Origin: Stercorarius parasiticus
Taxonomy: Eukaryota > Chordata > Aves > Charadriiformes > Stercorariidae
NCBI GenBank assembly: GCA_013396915.1
Contig: VWZL01005134.1
Span: 1 to 64,000 of the forward strand
Length of the DNA stretch: 64,000 nt
Reading direction: 5' to 3'
How positions within the stretch are numbered: position 1 is the first letter of the stretch; the number at the start of each line of letters is the position of its first letter. Of the stretch, positions 12,501 through 24,189 are shown piece after piece. The position numbers were made by a program, and so were the translations under genes. Below the pieces are notes generated by a model, which had not been told where the DNA came from, made no database searches, and was given only the letters and a program-made list of their open reading frames with translations.

Positions 12501-15500
12501 TCAGTGAGGACAAGATGACGAGAGATGCGATGGAAAATCATCTGAAGGGTCACAAGGCTGGAAGTCACCCCTGCTATTGTCCTGCTATCAGACGATACAG
12601 TTTGCAAACGTTACCACCCACGCCACTGCTTGTGGTGGCTTTTCAGGTGGAAGATGGTAACGGTCAAAGTCTTCCTCTGATACACTACAGAGGTAATGGT
12701 TTTGCCTAAATCTGCTTTGGTTGTAGCACCTTAAGCTGCTCTGACATAACTGCAAAAGCAGTTGAAGCACCTCCCTAATTCAGAGAAAAGCTGAGCCTTC
12801 ATTCCTACGTGTTAGAAACTGCTTTATGAGTGGCAAAGCATCGGCTGCTTCTACTGACAGGCTTATTCAGATCAGGATCAACTTATTTCCAGTATCAGTC
12901 ACTTCCACGGAGGTCGGGGCAGCAGCAGAGCAGAGCAGGCGGCTGCTGGTACAAGGGCACTTCTGAGGCAGCCGAGGAACTTCTGCAGGAAAATTACCCT
13001 GTGCGTGCAAGGCTTTAGAGAGCAAGACAACACACACATTTCTAAACTGACCAGAGAGAAACACTGCAAAATCCTCAGGCATAATAACTGATTGATAAAA
13101 CAACAGGAAAAGAATTTCAGCAAGAAAGGGAGAGAGACTAGTAGCAAGCCTTAGAGGCTTCTTACTATTTAATTCAATCAAAGAAAGGTAACAGCTGTTT
13201 AGTTAAAAGCAGAATCTCCGTATAATTAGTGCAATTATGCAGAAATACATTATCTTGTGTACATCAATTTGACTGCAACTTTCCTCAGTGTTCAACACAT
13301 TTATAATGCTAAGCAAGAACACAGGCGAAACACGTCACCAGCTGCTCCTCCCTACCTGCTATGCCAGCCCTGTTCCGAGGTCTCAGCCCCCCTGGAGGGG
13401 CTCTCACAATGGCCAACACATTGCTGTGGGTAAGAAATGGTCAAAAAGTCCCACTTTTAAATTCTTTAGGGAAAGTAGGGGGCCTTCCTGGTATTATGGT
13501 GCATAAAAGTTTACTGTAGTGTTTATTAGTAGTACTGCCATAACCAGGGTGATCTACTGTTATCAGCAAGGTAATCTTTGGATACCTACCAATACAGCTG
13601 GGGGAAAATGGACATCCACAGGCACAAACGTTTTCTGTGTACTGAGGCTGTACTGACACAATGACCTATGCGTATTTTGTTTGCGTCTGATTTTCATAAG
13701 AACTGAGCTTGCCAGCAGACACTATTGTTGTTAAGCTCTTCAGAAGAGGAAGCCCACTTCTCTGGTACAAAGGCATTGGTATTGCCAGCTGAAATTACAG
13801 GCAAAAGGACTAACAGCAGGTGCCAAAGAGCTAAAAACCAGAATACTTAAGTAAATCCTGTATGAAATATGCATGATACAATTTCCTTCTGCTTTCAGGA
13901 TCAGGTGACTAATTGTAATTAGTTGAATTGTTAAGGTAAAACTCATCTCCTAAAGGAACTTGCAAAGGATTTCCTAAAATAGCCCTCTGAAATTTCCAGG
14001 TCTCTTTTATGTTCTACCAAACAAAACTATAAAGCAGCCAAATAGTCACGAACTGAAAGTGTCTCCTCCCTTTCCCCACTTCAGAACGGTGTAGATGGTG
14101 CTCTCTTGACCTGACTGACAGCTACAGTTTTACCCTTGAAATGACCCCTGTATTTCACTGGAAATAATGCTGGTGCAGAGCAGGAAGGAAGCAGGAGCGA
14201 CTTGTGGCTGCTGCGATAAAGAAACTCTTAATGAGCATTGATGCTGTAGGGAAGCTTTATCAAGGAGGTCTGCCCTGCTCTTGGGCTTGAACTCAGCCCG
14301 TCCTAGTTTCTGGTGAATGTTTCCAGTTGGGATTGAAGTCTTGAAACTAAAAATTCCCGGTACCCAGTGGTGCTTGGTTTGGATTTGGCATTTCCTAAGT
14401 CCATTCATCCCGGTAGAACAGACTCTGTTATCTCAAGGGCTCGAAAGGGAAAGCAAATGCCTGGGACCTGCAAGGCTGGCAGGTCCGGAGTCTGGTTAAC
14501 AGGCTTCAATCGAGCACCGATGACTGGAGATAGTGACCAGAGGCTGTTCCCAGCTGGCAGGGGTTCAGCTTCCTGTGTGACATGAGTCAGTGGCACCGGG
14601 CCAGGGACCAGCAAACAAAGTACCCTCAGTACAGCAAACAGAGACGCCAGGGACTGGGTGGCTTAGCAAAAGCTGGGCTCTTCTCTGTGTTTTTAGGGGC
14701 AGCCTCCTACTCCTCTTACTGCTGTTCAGGCTTATTAGCTATTGGGTCCATGAGCAGAAGACTGTGTGGGTGTAAGGTTATCGGGAAATTTTCATTAGGG
14801 CTCAGGTGGACATACGGAGAAGCAAAACGCTACTGCTGGCTGCTGATACTGCTATCCCATCCTCCACACAACTCCACCAGAGATTTATAAGCAAGTGTCA
14901 ACCCACTAGAGGCATCTGCCCCTCACCTCAGCAGGGAAACCCCTACAAGGCTTGTGTTTCGGCACTGGAACTCAGCACAGTGCTACAGAAAGCAGCAGAG
15001 ACACCTCTCTGGTCCAACTGTTTGTGCTCTCCTCTCTGTTATGCATGGGCAGAGAATTCCAGGTCTGAATATGAGACCAGAGACACCTTCAACTTCAAGC
15101 AGCTTTCTCATTTTTCTGAAGTCTAAAATGCCACACCTAGAAATTTCTGAGACAGGAGGAGTTAGCATTTCAAATAAGCAACCTGATAGTCAAAGCAGTT
15201 GTCTCTGACAGATTCCAAGTCTTTAAAACAAGGTTGTGCAGGGACACAAGTGAAGAGAAAATACTTGGATTAATGAAAGAAGTGAGTAACAATAGATTTA
15301 ATTAATCAATAACCACACAGACACCTTTCAGAACCACTGCCAGCCAGCTGGAAAGTTTCTCTCTTGCGTAACAAAGTCAAACTCTAAGTGTTTTATTGCT
15401 CAATGGAGATTTTTTTTTTTAAGCCTTAGGTTTGCATTTCATCTGGAATTAGTGACCTTTCAAAAACATTGACCCTTTTATGTGCACTCAGGTGGTTTTT

Positions 15501-17267
15501 TTCTTCTGGTGAAAGGATGAGAGAAAATGTCAGATGACATTGAACTGATAGATGAGGCGTAGCTGTCAGAAATACCTATGGATGATTTCTTCAGAATGAA
15601 CAATGTGTCCCAGAACACATTTTGAAACGCTGACTCTGAGTTGATAGCTCTCAAGGACATATCTGCTGCATGTGCTCATGAACACATGCTGGGAAATGTC
15701 CAAAAAAATCTTTTCTTTTTCTCATGATAAGAGGCTGTTCCAAAGACTATACAGGAAGAGAGCTGGAGACAGAAAAACTGTCAACCTGAAGAGACAAAAC
15801 CTGAAGAAACAAGATGGCCATAAAAAAGGAGAGTGAACAGTACTGAAGAGACCAGTCGCGGCAGGCCCTAGCTGAGCCAAGGCTCCTTCACATATCACCA
15901 CAGGATGCTGCTACGCTGATGTACCCAGCTTGAATATGGATGCGGTACAGCTACTTTTATGCACCGCTGGCCACAACATACTGCTTTCACACCTGATTTA
16001 GCTAGGGAAGGAGGGCATGGAAAAAACAAGAGGGAGACTAGGCAGCAGGGAGTAACAGTAACAGTAAGTGCCATCTAAAGATAAATAGCAACATAGCTTA
16101 TCCTTACAATAGTTATCCCTGCAGTAAGAACATCTGCTGAAGGCACTTATGAAGTAGCTTCCTCATGATGACTCTACAGCTAAGAAGCCACATCAACCTG
16201 CTATATCTCAGGGGATTTCTAGAAAAATATCATATGTCTAATCACATAAGAACGCAGGATGCAGGGAGTCTGGAATTAAACTTGTAATCCTTAGCAGGCT
16301 AGTAGCCTTAGCACACTGCCTCAGTTTAAAGTCTCCCAGCTTGAGAAGGTCTCCAGAATGAGTCCCTCACTCAGGAAAGATGTTCTTGTGGGGCAGCTGT
16401 GGGATTGACCATTGTCTACCGTGAGCTGGACTGAGACTTATCAATTCACACAAACCTGCCATCCTTCCAAGCCATTAACAATGGGAGCATGACAGAACCT
16501 GCTCCTTTCGCCACTGTGAGCTTTAGACAGGACTTTTAGATGCTCCAAGCTCAATCTTCTTGGAGGAGATATGTTAATTAGGTTCTGTTAACTCAAAGAT
16601 GAAGAATTTTTAACAGAATCTGAGCAACTTCTTTCTGTCATAAACCAGTGATAAGCATCTATTATCTCAATTAACTGATGTTACTCTAAGTGATATAGAT
16701 CACGTTGAAGGCTAGAGTCTAAAGTGAGAAAGCATCTTATGGATCCAGATTCAGTTTCACTTACCCTTATATACATCAGAGGAACTGCACCAAAGACAAG
16801 GAGGGTACCATTGCTATGATCAGAACTGCACTGATTGTCTTTAACCCAACAGGTCCCGATTTAACTGCTCTCCTTCCTGGTGCTGAGATTGGAGCATGCA
16901 AATAGTCCAGCTGAATCAGACTATGCCCAGGACAAATATAGTATGTTGGACTGGAGCCACAGTTCTTATCATCTTCCAGAGCTAAGCCCACGGTGTTTCA
17001 AGTCTTATGCATATACTTGAGAGCTTAAGGTAGGACCATCGGTCATGGTCTACCACTGTTTAAGAATCTCTATATTTAGCACAGAAAACCCTTAAAAAAA
17101 AAAAAGCAAAACCAAAAATATTGAGACTACAGAAATATGAATAATCAGCAAGTGACTTGGGATGAAGAAAGAAACCTAATGAAGCTATCTCAAAGCAAAC
17201 AGATTTTCATGTATACAGTGGCAACTCATATGTATTTTTATTAAGGAAGAGAACTTACACTTGAGTA

Positions 17268-17293
17268 AATCTAATGTTTCAATCTAATGTTTC
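17268..17293. repeat. 13-bp tandem duplication
   Basis: Two exact adjacent copies of aatctaatgtttc lie at 17268-17280 and 17281-17293. This is a simple slippage duplication. Confidence 0.9.
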
Positions 17294-17925
17294 AACTCAA
17301 GCCCAGTGGATGCTGTTTAAAAATACTCAACAACCTTAAATGTAGTGCTTATACCATAGGTTACTGATAATTTAATTTAAAATCCATCTATTTTACCTGT
17401 GTGCTGTTCAGCTTTTCCCCCTGACTTTGGACAAGGAACATAAGCATCTTAATTTCAAATTCCACTCCTATTCCAGCTCTGAAATAGTGAATCACTTTAG
17501 CCATGTCAGGGTATTCCCATCAATAACATTTTGTTATTGTGAGTTTTGTTATTTGTACATTTGTGAGTGTAGTCACTGAGATGCAGGCTGGATCCCACAG
17601 CCAGCCCTGAAGCTGCCTGCTTAAACACAGGACAAGCCCATCTCCTCCAGTTCATCGCGTCACAAAACTAAGGACAAGGAGTAGGGGTTTTTTCTCTCTT
17701 TAGCCCACTCAACCCAGGCCCCACTTCACTGATGCTCCTGAAACTACAGGGTCAAATTACACCTATAAATCTTCAAAGGTTCTTGTGGCACTTGTTTTCC
17801 CCAAACCTCCTGTTTTCCTTTCCAGGGTTGGTCATTGGGAACCCAATGGCGATTTCCATTTATCTTTATTTACAAAATGAGACTGTAATTTGCAGCCTTG
17901 CTGTTAGAACTGTAGACTTAGTAGA

Positions 17926-18420
17926 AATCATAGAAATATTGGGCTGTAAGGACCTCAGAGGTCCCTTCCTTACTACAAAGTAAATATGCCTAGACCGCCA
18001 TTGACTGACAAAGCTTTGTTCTTGAAGGAGTCCATAAACAGGGACTTCACAGCCTTCAAGGCTGCTTCACTGCTTCTCTCTTCCTATTTTCAGAATAAAT
18101 CTGCTTCTGATACTTAACCAAAATCTTTCTTTATGCAAACAAAGCTGGCCACTATTTGTTGCATACTCCTCTTGCCATGGAAGCAGAGAACAATTAATCC
18201 CTGTTCTTTTTATAGCTCCATTAGAAGATAGTTTTTCATGCTCCTCCTCAATCTTCTTTCTGCTACACCCAGCAAACCCAATTCCTTACATCATTCCACT
18301 TTGGCCAGGTTTGCTAGACCTGTGACAGTTTTCGTCGCTCACTTTTAAACCCACTTCATTTTGTGCCTGTCACAGAGACATGCTCTAGATAGGCTGATGT
18401 TTCTCCTCTGATGCTTCTTA
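17926..18420 (-). repeat. Ancient CR1-family LINE relic, minus orientation
   Basis: The left end reads aatcatagaaatattgggctgtaaggacctcag, the reverse complement of a CR1-type 3' end. Further right, segments such as 'caaacccaattcctt' and 'gctagacctgtgacagttttcgtcgctc' keep the order expected for the reverse complement of the C-terminal reverse-transcriptase region and 3' UTR. The terminal 8-mer repeat is eroded and no reading frame survives. It is much more diverged than the copies at 23 kb and 57 kb, so it is older. The right boundary is approximate. Confidence 0.65.
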
Positions 18421-18429
18421 AATATCTGA

Positions 18430-21400
18430 AGTATGTCAGATGATACCAAAAACTGGATCAGGTTTTCTCCAGCAAAGAGAACAATTATATATAGGCAAAT
18501 TCAGTAACTTCCTTTTTAGAAACGTTTTGGTATCATCATGAAAGCTTCCCAGTACTGCCGTATGTCCAGCACACCATCATTAAAATCATCAGAATGAAAA
18601 TGCCACAGCTCTGCACATCATATTACTTTTGTTACCTTAAGTCTTGGTCTCATCTCTTCAGTCTACCTGCTTCATTCACTGGTTGTGTCTTGTCTTTCAC
18701 ACCTTGTGAGCATTTTGTGGGAATTACTGTCCTTTACTAGATCTGTAAACAGTTGCTTAATACGTTGGGACTTCATGGTAAGACCACGTAATAAGATTGT
18801 GGGCATTCAAATATTTTTTTTTTTAAAGTAACATAATAATATATCAGATGACAAAGCACCCAGCAGCACAGAGGTCAAGGAGAGGTAAGCTCTTAGCAAG
18901 ACTAATGGGAGGAATTCAGACCAGAGAGGAGCAGAGCAGAGCACTTGGGACAGCAGGTCCTTTGCCCTCCACTGGCTCAGAGGCTCAGGGAAGAGGAGGA
19001 GCTCAGGGAGATGCCTGCACACCAGCATGAAGAGCTCCATGAAATCATTTGGTAAGCCGGAAGGGGAAGAGGTGAGGTTATGTTCAGCATGCGGATGCAG
19101 GCCCCTTGACAGAAATGGCTTTGGTCTTGGATTCTCATTGAACCTCTTTGTTCTCTGATTTTTTGAACAATGTGGTTCTGTTTCTCCCCATGAATGTAAC
19201 TCCTTATGGGTAACTGCGGTTTTGTTTATTCTTTACATAAAACTTAGGAACTGGCTTTTTTTCTTTCCTTATAGCAGATGAACTTGTCTGGTCTTTCCTA
19301 ATTGTCCTGTGGCTGTCCAGATCAGTGGTTGGGTCGTGTCTGGATCATTACCATAAAATATAGTCAGGAGGAAAGCTAAGGGAAGTCAGGTTGTTGTATA
19401 TAATGCCATACAATGTAGGACAGCTATTTAGGTACTCACTTCTCCCCTCACAGGGGTTCATGTTGTCATCAGCCTGTTCTCTTCCTTGCCAACACAAAAT
19501 CACCAGGTGCTACAGAAATTGCAGGCAAGCCTGAGTTTAACAAGTGTTGTGCTTACGAACAGCATCTCAGTGAGATTCAGGGAGGCGAGTGATCTGTTTA
19601 ACAGCGGAGGTGACAAGTCACTCCACAGTTAGTAGCCTGGCACACTTTTTCCCAGCAAGCCAGCTTTATAGGCCTCCTGTTCATCACTGTCAGAGAGGCT
19701 GGGAGAGAGTGTCAAAAATGCATAATGGAAGTGTGTCGGTCTGGGGGGATGATTAGGCCATTTGGTCCAATGTGCTTATCCACTTAAACATTCTGCTTCC
19801 ACTCAGCCCTTCTTTCTTACTCTTTCCTGAGAGCCTGTGATTCTCCCCCTTCTGCCTGCAGACACAAAGCTCTAGCTGTTGCTTGATCTCATTTCTGTGA
19901 CATTTCAGGCACTCTTCCTGCTGACTTGTTCCATCTGGTTATTACCCTTTGAGTGAGAAGTAGCTCTGCCTGCATCTCTGCTGAGTCTCCTCGTCTGTGT
20001 GCTGAGTGTTTCGGCTCCTCCTCCCTGAACAAGCAAGCTTGAGCAGGTTTATAAATAGGAGTTTTCAAGCTAATGAGAGGGGGTGCGGGGGTGAGGAAGA
20101 GAAACTGCACTGAAGTCACTTTGGAGGCAGATCTTAACGCGCTTCAGAACGACAGCTTTGTAGGCACAGCCACGGAGGGACATTTGGAGAGGGGATGGTT
20201 AAGCACTGAAAGGGGGAAGGGGTTTAATTCTTGGCTCTGCCACAAGTTTTAATACGACTTGGGAAAAGTCATACCTCCTCTCTGAGGTATCAGATGATAC
20301 GTGCTGAATCCTTTTCCTGCTTTCCTCCCAGCACATGTACTCTAATGCCTGTGGGGCAGGAATGGTCTATTCCTATGCATTTACTTGCATATCAGTAAAA
20401 TAAGGCTTGCCTTTTGCTGGGATCTCCCAGTATCGCTATGATAATGCAAACTTCTATTTAGAGGCAGTGCCTTGGCTCCTACACACGACATCTCTCGCTG
20501 GGGCACAATATGCACCTTGCACTTTACAACTCTTTTTTCTGCCTTTGTTTTTATTATCCCCACTGAGGGCTGGTAAATAAAGCAGCCCAAGTCCTGCTGG
20601 GACTAAAATCCTTGTAGTGACTTCCAGCCCACTTTGCAGAAGGGTAAGTCATTTCCCTTATCTGTACTATGAAGACAAAACAGCCAGTGTGACCTAATTT
20701 ATACAGATGGCATGTGGGTCAGCAGCTTCATATCTGGACAATGCTCTGCATAGGGTACATGGTTTTGTAAATGCCAAGTGTCACTGTATTTGGTCTCTGA
20801 ACGAAAAAGCAGGGACCTACACCAAAATGACAGCAGAGGAGTGGCTGTGAGGCAGTTCTCTAATGACATATGAGTATGTGTGATAAAAGAGAGGTGGGGG
20901 CCAGACACACTAAAGGCAATATCAGACCTGAACAGCACATCCTGCTCCTGAGAAGCCTTCCAGGAGTAATAAAATTGTTAGACAATTACTCTCCACTTGC
21001 AAGTCCTAGGACTCAGTGTGACATCTGCAGTGCTTAGCAGATATATGGAGAGGATGTGAGGTCAGATGTAGAATAAAAACTGCGTACAAGTGCAGTGGGT
21101 CACGGGTTATTGTCTGGGATCGTCCCTGATTGCCTCCAAACATGAAGATTCAGCTGTAAACCGCAGGATGTTCTGTCTCTCTGTCTGCAGTGGAAAGAAT
21201 CCAGATTAATTCAGGACAGCCTGAATGCAGACATTATGCTTGAAATACTCAGTGTACCTACAAAAGAAGTGATGCTCCTGCCACCCTTACTTCTGGACCT
21301 CACACAGACTAAATCTCAAGCATGCTATTCTCTTCATCCATTAAATTAGGACTAATTCCTTGGAGAGATGATAGAACGCAGTCCTCTCCTCCTTGGATCT

Positions 21401-23080
21401 CCTCATTCAGAAAGTCCTTTCTGAAGAGGTTTGGAAGCTTTCATTTCCAACCATGTAAATGGTTTAAGATATTCCTACATTGTCTCCCCTTCTGTGAGAA
21501 ACCCTTGTTTAGTCCACAGTTAAAACTGATCACTAAAACCAAACTCTTTGCTTTCCAAACACCCAGCTGCAAGAACTGGCAGTTCAGGACAGCAGCAAGA
21601 ATCACTTAAAGCATTCTGTCATTGTGCAATATGAAGAATTAGCGGCAGCTTTGCAGGAACCCGTTCAGCATTGTGAGGCATAACCAAACAGCAAGAAAGC
21701 AGCCCTCATTTACCTATCCCAGCTTGGAAAAGCAATATCCAAATGGTCCCTATATTTCTATCCATCAGGCTGAAGGCATGTTTAGTAGGAAGATGAGACT
21801 TTCTCCTACTCCCATATATTCACTTCTCCACAAACCTCTTGCAAAAACTTTCACGACCTCTTACAGATAGCTTCATCAGCCCAGTAGCAGATGAAGTAGC
21901 AGTACTGAGGAGGTGTAAGATGTGATAACGACGTCCTACCAGCAGGTTGTATTCAGATAGCAGTTTGCAAGGGGAATGGAAGATTTAGCTCTTGTATTTT
22001 ATTAGCTGAATGTGATGCTCTTCCAAAGCCTATTGGCAAAGTTAAAAGGTTGATGGAATTTAGAAAGAGCAGTCTGAACCGCAGCCAGCTCATGCAGCTT
22101 TAACTGGAGACGTACTGAACTTCTCAATGAAGTACTATGCTCCTACTTACTCCTGCAGTACAGGAGAAACAGGTCGTCTACACACTGAAGAGGAAATTTG
22201 TTCTGATGGCACTGGGACATGGAAACACAAAATCTTCAGCACTATTACTGCTGTCATCACTCTAGGAAACCTGCTTTTGTTAATGTCCCAGAAAAATGTC
22301 TCTCTGTAGTAACACAGTATCTCAGGAAAGGTCCTTTTCAGAACTTCTCCCATCCAACAGCTGTGTTTCATTACCTGCCCTTTTCAGAAGCCAGTTTTCT
22401 ATCCAATATTGCTTCTATGTCTCTAAAATATCGGGCTAAGTACCTGTCTCATCTCTCCACAAGCATGAACCATGCTTTCTGCTTTGCAGAGCAAGTTGCA
22501 CAACTACAGGTCCTGTTTGCTACCCAGTCTCCTGACTGCCAGCCCAGTGCCTTATCCACAAGAACACATTGCCTAACAACAAACAAATGAAACAGGACTA
22601 ACTTCGCACCCTGCTTCCGCACTACTTGCGGGCAGGAATAGATCCGTTCATTTCACCAGTGGATCTGTTTACTGATCCAGTACTGTGATTTTCAACCCTC
22701 AGTATGTGAGAACCCAGGGGTCTGCAAATTATTTTTAAAGGAGTCCATGGACAAAGACCAAGAAAAGCAAGCTACTCTCCCCGCAGGAGCCCACACCTCA
22801 GCTGGAATTTTCAGTGGCTGGCAAATTGGCAGAAGGTTGAAAACCATTTGTCTGGTAACAAGGCAGGATGTGTTTCCACAGGCATAAAATTTTGGGGAAC
22901 TGCGGAGGAATTCTGCCAAGTTGTAACAGTTGCAGTGCCTAGTTAGCACCTGTCTATGAAAAACAGTATTTGTGAAATAGCTAGGGGTGCACCAAGTATG
23001 CAGAAACTATTCCTTATTCCATGCCTGGATGCGACATCCCATACAACTGATAAGCTTTCCTTTGGGTCATTTTAAGCCAG
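18430..23080. other. Non-coding stretch with one SINE fossil
   Basis: I see no supported exon. A short T-rich run lies near 18812. A MIR-like fossil at about 20219-20300 is listed separately. A segment at 19735-19800 (gattaggccatttggtccaatgtgc) loosely recalls a CR1 3' end but is too diverged to call. Confidence 0.5.
20219..20300 (+). repeat. MIR-like tRNA-derived SINE fossil
   Basis: The order 'ggtttaattcttggctctgccac ... acgacttgggaaaagtcatacctcctctctgaggtatcag' follows the B-box and core region of the MIR/CORE-SINE consensus: a tRNA-like part, then 'cttgggcaagtcacttaacctctctg'. The copy is short and diverged. Alignment to a repeat library would be needed to name the family. Confidence 0.5.
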
Positions 23081-23086
23081 TGCCAG

Positions 23087-24180
23087 AATCATATAATCAT
23101 AGAATACCAGGTTGGAAGGGACCTCAAGGATCATCTGGTCCAAACTTTCTTGGCAAAAGCACCGTCTAGACAAGATGGCCCAGCACCCTGCCCAGCCAAA
23201 TCTTAAAAGCGTCCACTATTGGGGAATCCACCGCTTCTCTGGGAAGATTATTCCAATGGCTGAATGTTCTCATTGTGAAAAATCTTCCTCCTGTGTCCAC
23301 TTGGAATCTCCCCAGGAGTAACTTGTACCCATTACCCCTCATCTTTTCCATGTGACTCCTAGTGAAAAGGGAGTCTCCATCTTCTTTGTAGCCACCCTTA
23401 AATACTGGAACATGGTGATAAGGTCTCCCCTAAACCTTCTTTTCTCAAGGCTAAATAAACTCAGTTCTCTCAGCCTTTCCTCATGTGTCAGGCTTCCCAG
23501 TCCTTTGATCATCTTGGCAGCCTTTCTCTGGACCCTCTCTAGCTTGTCCACATCTTTTTTTGCATAGCGGGGACTAAAACCAAACACAGTGTCGCAGGTG
23601 TGACCTCACAAGTGCTGACTATAATGGGATAATGGCTTCTTTATCTCTGCTGGTGATGCCCCTGTTGATGCAGCCCAGCATCCTGTTGGCTTGCTTTGCC
23701 GCAGCAGCACACTGTTCACTCGTATTGACCTTGTTGTCCACCAGGATCCCCAGGTCCCTTTCCACAGAGCTCCTGCCCAGCCAGGTAGATCCCAGCCTGT
23801 GCTGCACTCCTGGATTATGTTTTCCCAGGTGCAAAACCTTACATTTGTCCTTGTTGAACTCCATAAGGTTCTTGTTAGCCCTCTCTTACTGCCTATCCAG
23901 GTCTTCCTGCAGGGTGGCTCTCCCTTCTGAAGTGGCCACTTCCCCATCCAGTTTGGTATCATTGCCAGACTTCTTGATCCCATCATCCAGATCACTTATG
24001 AAGACATTAAACAGCATTGGGCAGTATTAGTCCCTGGGGAACCCCACTTCTGACAGGTTGTCAGTTTGAAAAGGAGCTATTTACCACCACTCTCTGGGTG
24101 CGGCCTGTCAGCCAGTTCCCCACCACCGTGCAGACCACTTGTCTAGACTGCAATGCATCAGATTCTCTAGGAGGAGGCAG
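23087..24180 (-). mobile_element. CR1 LINE, 5'-truncated, minus orientation
   Basis: This is a non-LTR retrotransposon about 1.1 kb long. Its 3' terminus is at the left, with 'catagaat' 8-mers and the reverse of the typical CR1 3' UTR. Read on the minus strand it encodes broken pieces of the C-terminal ORF2. These run from the reverse-transcriptase motif SGVPQG (near 24045) through MKFNKDKCKVLHLG-like residues at about 23830-23860 to LERVQRKAAKMIKGL and RLRELSLFSLEKRR at about 23430-23530. The catalytic F/YADD box reads as GND followed by TKL, so that site is lost. Several frameshifts and stops separate the pieces. The 5' part, including the endonuclease, is missing, as is usual for CR1. The element is dead. 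Confidence 0.93.
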
Positions 24181-24189
24181 TAAATTAAA

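Larger units (their letters stand above)
8696..17920. other. Non-coding stretch, no firmly supported gene
   Basis: Apart from the GC-rich patch at 9360-9570, I see no exon I would defend. A 13-bp tandem duplication is listed separately. Near 16764 the minus strand has a strong donor (AAGG|gtaagtg) with a phase-0 open frame. The best acceptor would leave only 20 bases of exon, so I do not call it. AT-rich stretches near 11.4-12.1 kb contain no recognisable gene. Confidence 0.5.

Noticed and set aside
15478..15510. Strong minus-strand acceptor (cattttctctcatcctttcaccag) followed by a short open frame
   Set aside because: No donor and no phase partner. Such pyrimidine-AG strings appear several times by chance in this window.
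19735..19960. Possible CR1-like 3' end (gattaggccatttggtccaatg)
   Set aside because: Only a few words match and the terminal 8-mer repeat is missing; it is too weak to annotate.
23606..24030. Overlapping ORFs of 80-130 codons on both strands
   Set aside because: They are pieces of the dead CR1 element and its antisense, not host genes.
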